A DNA stretch of 64,000 nt from Calliopum simillimum (Eukaryota > Arthropoda > Insecta > Diptera > Lauxaniidae): positions 3,038,001-3,102,000 of the forward strand of contig OX638371.1 of the NCBI GenBank assembly GCA_951812925.1. Direction: 5' to 3'. Below the pieces are notes generated by a model. It was not told the DNA's origin and did no database searches. It worked only from the letters and a program-made list of their open reading frames with translations. Positions 55,640 through 64,000 of this stretch are shown here, one piece after another (the first letter of the stretch is position 1; the number at the start of each line of letters is the position of its first letter). A program made the position numbers and the translations under genes.

Positions 55640-56098
55640 ACTCAAATATCGTTAATTTGAAAAACCTCATATTTCCCTGTGGAAGCACTGAACTTGGCCG
55701 TGGAGAATGGCGTAAACTTTCTCTCTTTTCCACCATATTGCAGCCACTGGTTGTAGCCTTTGGGCGTTTCCGTCTTCGGCAAAGTCAAAGCTGTTTACAA
55801 GTCGCAATGTTCAGCTTGGCAGAAGAACAACGCCAAAAAAGTGAGGTTTCATGAAATAACAAGGCTACGTGAAGGTAACGCTTTTCATGGCTTAACGCAC
55901 CAAGACATCACCAGTGAAACCGTCGAGAAAACGAGGACCGCGATTTCTGCATTATTTACGAGAAGCCGTTGCGCGTCCGATTGACCGCTCGAAATTCCAT
56001 CGAATGGAGCATTTGAGATATGCTGACATGCATGCCGGCTATTTTACCAAAAAAACACTAGCAGTTAAAGTACAAAAAAAAAAAAAAAAAAAAAAAAA
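55640..56098 (+). pseudogene. possible retroposed sequence with 25-A tail
   Basis: A less AT-rich stretch with broken frames (GVSVFGKVKAVYKSQCSAWQ, then RKRGPRFLHYLREAVARPID and RYADMHAGYFTKKTLAVK in a different frame) ends directly in 25 consecutive A residues at 56074-56098. Frame breaks plus a 3' poly(A) suggest a processed pseudogene or other retroposed copy. I do not recognise the parent gene. Confidence 0.3.
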
Positions 56099-56559
56099 TA
56101 CACATAAGGTTCTGTATTCTTTAAGGATTCTTCTTCCACAAAAAATTCACTTGGATCATTAAAACTTCCAAACTCTGAGCCTTAAAATTTTTCTAAACTT
56201 CACAAATTAAAGCTTTGCCGGACTAAAAATCTAATGCGACTTAATCCACAAACCGTACTTTTGACTTTGAACTTTTTAACCGCCACTTTCTTATCGCCAA
56301 GCAAGAGATTTCGCTATCATAATATACATGAAAACAATTTTGCTTAATCCTATTAAAACTACCATCAAAAATTACATAAATCTTACAACAACAAAAATTA
56401 ACTACTATTAACCTAATTTACTAACAATCTTCCAACTTTGGTTCCTGAATAGATCTGTTAAGCCTACATGATTTCCGAACCTAAACTGTCAACCTGGCAG
56501 CATTCACATTCTGTATCCGAAATTTTTGCAACTCTGTTAACCGAGAAACTGCATATAGT
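56099..56559. other. intergenic DNA
   Basis: AT-rich, nothing recognised. Confidence 0.4.
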
Positions 56560-56810
56560 GAAGTCACACGAAGGACACGGGCACGCAGGGCACGTCAAAT
56601 TTGTAGGCAAACGGAGGGAATTGGTGGTGTTCATTAACCTCCATTTGGCGCTAAGGAGATGTCTGGTCCACTGACACTTTGGCCAAACTCACACGAATGG
56701 CACGGGCACATCAAATTTCTAGGCAATCGGTGCTTTCATTTCCCTCCGTTTGCCTACAAATTTGACGTGCCCTACTTGCCCGTGCACTTCGTGTGCGTTC
56801 GCACTTTTTG
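56560..56810. mobile_element. foldback repeat, family H
   Basis: GGGCACGTCAAATTTGTAGG on the left pairs with the right CCTACAAATTTGACGTGCCC. Outer GTCACACGAAGG pairs with CTTCGTGTGCG. A middle segment (CACGGGCACATCAAATTTCT) is a third copy. The family also lies inside the TA-flanked element at 21474-21897. Confidence 0.6.
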
Positions 56811-57557
56811 TCACATACGGATCTTATGGATAGCCTCTTAACTCAGATGTCTAACTAGATGTCTAATTGTAGTTTTAACCCGACGATATGTAAACAGAGA
56901 ATTATTTTATTTGAAATAAAATAAAAACACTTGTTAATTTTTTGTTAAACTTATTTTAATTTATTTTGTACCTTTTTTGCCATATTTTGTTACATTCACC
57001 TTTCTAAAAATGCATTTTTTCTTAAAAGCGCGGCATGTGATGTATGATATCTGTATGTAGTTGTTTATTTGACGTTAATCGGTCGTATTGTTCGAGTTTA
57101 TTAATTTGTTAATTTCTAGTTTTTAAAGAGTTTTATTAATGTTAATCTCTATTTTAATTCAATTAAAGTGCTTTTTATTTATGGTTCAGTAATTAAATGT
57201 TAATTAATTTGCTTAAAAAGTGATTAAAATCCATTTGCAAAAACCAACAAGGAAACAACTTTGTACTGACAATTTCAATAGATAAATGGAATTTCGCTAG
57301 ATCTAGTGTCTTGGAATATTTTCCTGATTCGGTATTTTCAATAATTTATTGAAAATACCGAGTCATATGTTCTAGAAGAAATTTCATTGTGTAAAAAAAA
57401 ACTGTTATACTTTCTTTAATAACATCTCACACAATATTTCTTTGCAAGTTCTGTAGTTTGGAGATATTGTCTATTCAAGGTGGAGTTTTAAATAACAAAA
57501 ATAGAATAACAACCAATTTTTCTATATTCAGGAGCATTTTTCGATATCCCTGAAATG
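56811..57557. other. intergenic DNA
   Basis: AT-rich, no gene or bounded repeat, apart from a small palindrome TATTTTCAATAATTTATTGAAAATA near 57331. Confidence 0.4.
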
Positions 57558-58335
57558 AACACTTACAAACAGAACGAGAACGTCTAAGTGCCCGTTCAAC
57601 ATATTGTTGCAATAAAAATGTAGAGTCGGATCAGGATAATTTGGTTATAAATAAGAAAAAGGAGCCACCGCCCACAACTGTCAATGAACTGCCAAAAGCA
57701 ACAACAATAACAACAAATGCAATGTCTTCCCAAAGAGAGTCTTCCATTATCCCTTCTGAGTGTTTATGGAGAGCTCCGTTCTTGCTTTCAGGTAAGTACA
57801 TATTATCACCTGGAAGTTATTTGGGAGAATAAATTGTAAACGGACGCCGTGAAATATATGAAATACTTATTTTTCCACATTTCTGTGCTCCTTTCATTGT
57901 CTTATACATATTTTATTATTGTGAGAAGAAAGAATATAATCCTCCTCTGTAAGTGTCCTATTCTCGGAACAATTTTACTTTAGAAAATTGTTGTTTATTT
58001 TTTTTTTTGCCCAAATAGAGCTCTGGGAATTAATTAGAACAACAACAACAAAAAGTTCTGGTCGAACCTACTTTTGGAGATAGGGGGCTTTCAACTTATG
58101 CTGATTTTTATAAAATATACATGCCGATCTTTCAATGGCTATATCTCCAAAAGTAGATCCGCCCAGACATTTTTGATTACATATTCTTTCTAAGAATTAA
58201 AAGTTTAACAAACCAAACTAGGTTAAAAAAAAATATTAACAGTTGCTAATCTAACGTTTTTTTTTTGGCCCTATGCTCCTCCTAGGAGTTAAAGGAGAAT
58301 ACATACATACAATTTAACGTTAAGCCCTCATTGCA
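57558..58335 (+). repeat. 778-bp direct duplication, upstream copy
   Basis: Nearly identical to 59233-60024. It contains a truncated, frame-broken copy of the coding exon described at 59192 (the ATG and first 14 codons are missing, and a stop arises in the TTGCAATAAAAATG segment), the same GTAAGTAC donor, and downstream a family C fragment. The copies differ mainly by the number of AATAAA-type units in the exon and by a few bases. Confidence 0.85.
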
Positions 58336-58778
58336 ATAAATTATTGAATAATAATAATAATAATAATTTATTGAATAATTTATTGAATTGTTTTACTAAT
58401 CTGGCAGCTCTCAGTAGTAACGAGTATTCGCAACTCGTTAGAAATATTAGAAATATAAAAGTAACGAATAAAATTTGACATTTACTTTTATGCTTTTGCT
58501 TTTTGTTTACGAAATTTCAATTATTTCCAGTTTTTGCAGGTTCCGATTCTCGCAGGTTCCGAACCTGCAAGATTTTTGCAGGTTCCGAACCTGCGAGGAG
58601 GTTCGTCAGTTTGACGTCACTTGTTTCCTGAAGGTTCTGAAAATTAAATTTCAGAAAATTTCTTTGCACTTTCGACTGTTAATTGTTAATTTCGATTGTT
58701 AATCTAACAGATTAACCATCTGTAATCTAATATCTGTAAGCTCTCAATATAGAAAAACAATAAGATTACCACAATTAT
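58336..58778. other. spacer with microsatellite and short palindromes
   Basis: An ATA-type microsatellite (58350-58380) and two copies of the perfect 17-bp palindrome GCAGGTTCCGAACCTGC around 58552-58595. No gene. Confidence 0.5.
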
Positions 58779-58888
58779 AATGGGGGTTATCGTGAATCAA
58801 GATTCCCGGGGAATTTTCGCAGACTGCCGTGCATTCTCTATTGCAGTTTAAGAAAATTCCCCGGGAATCTTGATTCACGATAACCCCC
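58779..58888. mobile_element. GGGGGTTATCGTG foldback MITE, copy 2
   Basis: Complete copy with perfect ends GGGGGTTATCGTGAATCAAG and inverse, GGGGAATTTTC arms and the GACTGCCGTGCATTCTC loop, flanked by AAT on both sides. It sits between the two copies of the segmental duplication. Confidence 0.8.
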
Positions 58889-59191
58889 AATAAGGAACCG
58901 GATCATCACCCAATGGGTAACCAACATATTGTCAAATCGGCTGTTGGATTTAATAATTATTATTATTAATAAATTATTAAAACTATACTATAAGTTTATA
59001 ACTTAATAATTGGAGTTGGCGGTCGAAGCTACAAGCTGTAGGAAGGGCATTGTTACAGCAAAGTGCTAGGGCTTTCGTTTATCATAATAACTATTAGTTA
59101 CTAAATTTCTTTCTTGCGTGGCGGATTGGCGATGGGTTGGATGGTTGGATGTGTATAAATTAAATAATTATTTTGTATTTGATTTGGCGGA

Positions 59192-59478
59192 ATGGATTTA
59201 GAAATTAGAAACATTTCTAGCACTGGAAAAGCAACACTTACAAACAGAACGAGAACGTCTAAGTGCCCGTTCAACAATATGTTGAATAAAAATAAAAATA
59301 AAAATGTAGAGTCGGATCAGGATAATTTGGTTATAAATAAGAAAAAGGAGCCACCGCCCACAACTGTCAATGAACTGCCAAAAGCAACAACAATAACAAC
59401 AAATGCAATGTCTTCCCAAAGAGAGTCTTCCATTATCCCTTCTGAGTGTTTATGGAGAGCTCCGTTCTTGCTTTCAGG
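59192..59478 (+). CDS. first coding exon of an unidentified gene
   Basis: An ATG-initiated open stretch (MDLEIRNISSTGKATLTNRT...) of 95-96 codons ends at CTTTCAG followed by a consensus donor GTAAGTAC at 59478. Composition is Asn/Lys/Thr-rich and low-complexity (NKNKNKN; ATTITTNA), then IPSECLWRAPFLLS. Reading through the donor reaches a stop within 15 codons, as expected for an intron. I do not recognise the protein. No downstream exon was found in the remaining 4.5 kb, so the rest of the gene would lie outside the window. A partial copy lies 1.7 kb upstream. It may also be a dead fragment. Confidence 0.45.
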
Positions 59479-60024
59479 TAAGTACATATTATCACCTGGA
59501 AGTTATTTGGGAGAATAAATTGTAAACGGACGCCGTGAAATATATGAAATACTTATTTTTCCACATTTCTGTGCTCCTTTCATTGTCTTATACATATTTT
59601 ATTATTGTGAGAAGAAAGAAAATAATCCTCCTCTGTAAGTGTCCTATTCTCGGAACAATTTTACTTTAGAAAATTGTTGTTTATTTTTTTTTTTTTGCCC
59701 AAATAGAGCTCTGGGAATTAATTAGAACAACAACAACAAAAAGTTCTGGTCGAACCTACTTTTGGAGATAGGGGGCTTTCAACTTATGCTGATTTTTATA
59801 AAATATACATGCCGATCTTTCAATGGCTATATCTCCAAAAGTAGATCCGCCCAGACATTTTTGATTACATATTCTTTCTAAGAATTAAAAGTTTAACAAA
59901 CCAAACTAGGTTAAAAAAAAATATTAACAGTTGCTAATCTAACGTTTTTTTTTTTGGCCCTATGCTCCTCCTAGGAGTTAAAGGAGAATACATACATACA
60001 ATTTAACGTTAAGCCCTCATTGCA
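59233..60024 (+). repeat. 792-bp direct duplication, downstream copy
   Basis: Downstream partner of 57558-58335, including the exon from codon 15 on, its donor, intronic DNA and the family C fragment (TTTGCCCAAATAGAGCTCTG). The shared border words are AACACTTACAAACAG at the start and CCTCATTGCA at the end. The very high similarity indicates a recent event. Confidence 0.85.
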
Positions 60025-62029
60025 TATTCGATGGAAATAGAACATTATAATACGTGTGTAAAAAAATATTGACTTTACATATAAAATAGTGCAGTGATGT
60101 CAATAAATGACAACAGGGCTTGCAACACCTAATAATATTATTCGATTTTGATTTGATCCAAATCGAATCGAGATTTTGCTATCGTATATTTTGATATCCA
60201 GGATCGAAATCGAAAATTTTTTTAATCAAAATCGAATCAGCATCTAATCGATACATGTACATGATGGCAAAATCTCGATTCGATTTAGTTCGAATTGAAA
60301 TTGAATTAGATTATAAGAATGGTTAAGTTACTGCCAGTCATTTAATACCAAATAGTAAATTTGATATTTAGTTTAAGCAAAGTATCGTTATTTTTTAACT
60401 TGATATCGTACTTACACAGTCTGACTGCATTATTTCCTTTACCACATTCCATTTCCCACTTTTTTAAATTTTTTTTTTATTTCCTCTACCTAGATTTCTT
60501 TTGGCTTTTATCATTATTTATAGGTAGTGGGGTGTTTTTCCCCATCACTTTCTTGCCAGTTATTAAAATGTTTTAAAGAAAACTTCTCGTCTGAGTGGAA
60601 AAGTATGGAAAACGTTAAGCACGCTTTCAACGGTGCATCGTAACTTTTTGCTCTGTGAATACCCTATGCATTACACAAATGTTATAATTTCTGCATTTCG
60701 CTTGTAGGTAAAAGGCGTGGCAAAATATTGAGAAAAATTAAAAGAAAATTTTTTATTATGTTAAAGCTTTTGGCAGAATGATTGTACAATACGTAGTTAG
60801 GATGTTTTAATAAATGACTTTAGTATAGATGCTGATAATTTTTTCGTATAAAAATATCATGAAATGCATGAAATTTAATAATATAATTTTCGGCACTGTG
60901 AATCATGGAATGTATTTCTTGAAGAATGGCTTATGCACTACTTAAAAGTTTTTAATACTGTAATCTGGGTTATCGTGAATCAAGATTCCAGCGGAATTTC
61001 CTAAAACTGCAATAGAGAATGCACGACAGTCTGAAAAAATTCCCCGATATCTTTTGGACAATCTTTATTTTAGCGCATTTCAGATTCGTTACGACCGTAT
61101 ATTATTTGTTTATATTTTGACTATGCTTTCTGGTTTTTTTCATCATCATCTGTATTTCATGCACTCTACCATATTTTGTTGTTATTATTTTTATTATTGT
61201 TATTTGTTTTTGTTTCTCTTGTATCTTTTGTGGACGCTATGAGCCCAGGTGAAACTTTACTCGAGAAAAAGCATTTAAGTGCATTAAAGAAGTTGGTCAG
61301 CAATTTAAAAGTACAAAACAAAAGTATGAAAAATATACGATAGGTAGGAAGAGAAGGAAAATAATAAAGATACCGTTCGTTGGGTGGGAGCAAAATGGGC
61401 GTGAGTGTAAAGTCAAAGTATAACCGAACATCTGATGATGAACCGTTTTGCTTTTACTCCTTAATGGCTTAAAGTTAAATAAGGCAAATAAATCAGTTGA
61501 GTAAATTGAGAATTCACTACAAACAAAACTGTACATACTGAAAAATTTGAAGATAGACTGGAATTTCAAAAAAGGCATATTAAATTACACTAAATGCTCT
61601 ATGGAGTATTAATGTAAGTGTTTGAAAAACACAGGAGAAGTGAGACCTTTGTGACATTTAAAATTTTGCAAATGTCGAAAACTTTGATAAAGCTGAAAAT
61701 TCCGCGAAAGTTGGAAAAGAGTATTGCAAAAGCTAAGAGAAGTTGGAAAAGTCAAAGAGTATTGAGAAATCAAAAAATTTTGATGGAACAAAAATGTTAA
61801 AAAACTGCAGAAAGTTTGATCATCCAAACGTAGCTGTTTGGCACATTCCTTTCGTTGTTCGAATCATTCCAATGCCACATCAGAAAACACTTTCATTTTG
61901 TTCAGCGCTGGCCGCTCATCGTATCATTTTTGTTGCCTTCTACAAGAAAGTGCATTCGGAACAGTCGGGAATCGGGTTTCTTCTTTTTGGCTATTTAAAA
62001 CGAATGTGTGTCTTTGAATTTCTTTGTTA
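60025..62029. other. intergenic or intronic DNA
   Basis: No gene recognised. A partial, decayed third copy of the GGGGGTTATCGTG MITE lies at about 60964-61050. About 60140-60310 holds imperfect inverse ATCGAATCGAGATTTTG words. Confidence 0.45.
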
Positions 62030-62285
62030 TAAAACATAATTTTACGTCTTCTATTAGAAGCAGCAAACTGATCAAAACATAATTTTATGCCTTCAATTGG
62101 AAGGCGCAATCTGAACAGAACACCATTTTATGCCTTCGATTGGAAAGCACAATCTGAACAGAACATCATATTATGCCTTCGATTTAAAGGTGCGATTTGA
62201 ACAGAACATCATTTTATGCCTTCGATTGGAAGGAGTAATCTGAATAGAACATAATTTTATACCTTTGATTGGAAAAATTATGAAA
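62030..62285. repeat. tandem repeat, ~42.5-bp unit, six copies
   Basis: The block AACATAATTTTATGCCTTCG, followed by ATTGGAAGGC and AATCTGAACAG, recurs with starts near 62032, 62075, 62117, 62160, 62203 and 62245 (period 42-43 bp). Copies differ by a few substitutions. Non-coding minisatellite. Confidence 0.8.
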
Positions 62286-63174
62286 TGAAAATAGAAATAC
62301 GAACGCAGTCGGTTACTGAAATAAGCCCGGAATCAAACGAAAACATTGTGTACATCGTTTATGAGCTTCTTAATCAATCCGAAAAGAAATAGTTAGTTTT
62401 TCAATACTTTTCGGAACATCCAACGATTACTCCACTTCTGAAGGTGATCGTTTTACTTTCTGCTGGGAAGAAATTCGAAAAAATTTGTAAAAAAGTTAAG
62501 AACTTGAAAGTCAAAGAATACTAAAGAAACGAATACCATGAATATACTTTCATATGTTTGCCATAATTGTGCCATATATGTTAATCATAAAGGACAAGAG
62601 TTAAATGTTCATATTGGCTACTGATAATTTTTCTCTAGTCCCGCGTCGAACTATTTAATTTCTTTAAACAGCACTACTTACTCACTTAGCTTGACAAGTT
62701 TGTCGCTTACTCATTCCTGTAAATTGTTTTGGTTTTAACATCGAACCACGCGACTATTCATCCCGCTGCTATTCATTTAACAGTATGTACGAGTATTGCT
62801 CAGTGGAACATATGTAATTAACATGTTGCTGTTAGTAAAATCTTTGTGAGCGAAAGCTCTGTCTGTTAAGATTAATGTTATATCAATTGTTGGTCTGTTG
62901 TTTAAAGCAGGACAGCAGAGAGAACTTTAAAAGTGGATGAAAAGATAAAAGCAAATCCTTATACTCTTGAATTTTACAAGGACCTACAAGTAAAATGTTG
63001 TGTAGTTTCTTTTTGTTAATGAAAATATTATGTTTGCATGAAATTTGTTAATAAGAAACACATCCAATTTACATTATTTTACTGAACTTACTGTTTAGTG
63101 CAACTAAGAGGATAAATATTGGTATTTTATGTTAGTTTCACTCCAAGCAAAGGCAGAGATCATCATTAGTGTTA
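62286..63174. other. intergenic or intronic DNA
   Basis: Nothing recognised. Confidence 0.4.
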
Positions 63175-64000
63175 AGGCGAAGCCGGTGTTGGATGTCTGA
63201 CGGGTTTAAACCTGAGCAGCGGCCGCATGCCGCCCACTTACCCCTACTTTTATGTAAAATTACTGTTGTTGTAGTAGTAGTAAATTTGTTGTTGTTCTAG
63301 TAGTTTTTGTTGTTGTTGTTGTTTTTTTCTCTGGAATTGTTGTTATTCGAAGTACCTAATTTCAAGAAAATTGATTTGGTCCATTTTTTTTAAATGAAAA
63401 GCTTTTCTTTAGCCGATGGGGCATTTAAATAGCCTATAATTAGCCTATAATTATTGAATACTTTCTTTAGTACAAAATGTTTTTTTTTTTTCGAAATCGC
63501 TCTGCTAGCTTAAACTTAACCTAGCAGAATCTTTTTTTTTTTTTTTTTAAATAGGAATTGGGAATTTAAATAGCCTATAATTATTGACTACTTACTTTAG
63601 TTCAATATACGTCCCGTATGTGTTTTCTCGAAATAGCTCTGCTGGCTTAAACTTAAGCTAGCAGAGCTACCTTTTTTTTTTTTTAAATGAGGAGCCTAAA
63701 ATTTGGCGTTTGGGCCCAAAATTAGCCTATTATTAGCCTATAATTCTGGCATATTTTTTTTTTAGTTCTGCTATTTTCGCTCTGCTAGCTTAATGTACCT
63801 TATTAATTCATAGTTTTAGTAACAAATTATGAAAGCACAATCTATTTCCTTTTATTTGATATGTAATTTGTACCGGATTTCTTTTATTAGCACATTTTTT
63901 ATGGGATCACAAAAAATATACCGCAGATATTTTAATGAAAATTAGCTAGACCGATAAAACCGAAAATTTGCCATATCTCAAAAATCATCAATCGAATTTA
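63175..64000. repeat. family C fragment and ~140-bp subrepeats
   Basis: 63175-63275 matches the GC-rich centre of family C (GCGAAGCCGGTGTTGGATGT, CTTACCCCTACTTTTATGTA). It is followed by GTT microsatellite and an arm fragment (TTTCAAGAAAATTGATTTGG). From 63420 on, three diverged subrepeats contain AATAGCCTATAATTA and the palindromic GCTCTGCTAGCTTAAACTTA/CTAGCAGAG. The window ends inside another arm-like stretch (TTTGATATGTAATTTGTACC). Confidence 0.6.

Noticed and set aside
61609..61827. Two overlapping open frames on opposite strands with charged composition
   Set aside because: Overlapping frames in a Ser/Lys-rich stretch are mutually exclusive shadows and neither has a domain.
1..64000. 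A new immune, defence or biosynthetic cluster
   Set aside because: The genes are conserved single eukaryotic housekeeping genes plus transposons. I see no set of genes that would work as a new system; the novelty is in exon duplication, nesting and repeat structure.

Overview
The window reads as nuclear DNA of a higher fly (Diptera: Schizophora). It is AT-rich, its genes have GT-AG introns and fly-like orthologues, and the non-coding DNA is packed with palindromic (foldback) transposable elements. I infer a tephritid-like fruit fly from the general look, but no feature proves the family. No bacterial operons, tRNA or rRNA genes were recognised.

Genes, left to right. A MADF-domain gene lies on the minus strand at about 10.6-12.0 kb, apparently with a one-base frameshift. 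ERGIC3 (plus, 16.2-19.0 kb) carries a complete two-exon Romo1 gene on the opposite strand inside its fifth intron. Prp31 (minus, 21.2-19.3 kb) has seven exons, converges on ERGIC3 and has one GC-AG intron. NADH-cytochrome b5 reductase (plus, 24.0-34.5 kb) has two candidate first exons, both phase 0, and two complete 3' terminal exons of exactly 173 nt that encode alternative C-termini. Cyclin A (minus, 48.6-37.8 kb) has seven exons, and its third intron hosts an intact RIB43A-family (RIBC) gene on the plus strand. I reconstructed each multi-exon model by hand from splice sites and reading phase, and each closes in frame. A first coding exon of an unidentified gene lies at 59.2 kb, next to a partial upstream copy of itself.

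Mobile DNA. Three hAT-type elements with CAGTG ends are bounded at 2.4-3.6, 13.9-15.95 and 26.4-27.6 kb. Two have perfect 8-bp target duplications and one is 6/8. A TTAA-flanked palindrome (9.45-10.16 kb), two TA-flanked inverted-repeat elements, a MITE inserted into another MITE (35.45-35.77 kb) and a 1.3-kb palindrome (6.4-7.75 kb) with relatives across the window are also present. So are a non-LTR retrotransposon reverse transcriptase remnant between the two alternative cytochrome b5 reductase 3' exons, a 0.64-kb palindrome made of more than 15 copies of an AATAACGCCC word in both orientations (44.9-45.6 kb), and tandem arrays near 52 and 62 kb.

The genes are housekeeping functions (ER-Golgi cycling, mitochondrial inner membrane, splicing, microsomal redox, cell cycle) plus one axonemal gene. 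They do not form a pathway. The most interesting points are the duplicated terminal exon, the two nested opposite-strand genes and the dense mosaic of nested foldback elements.
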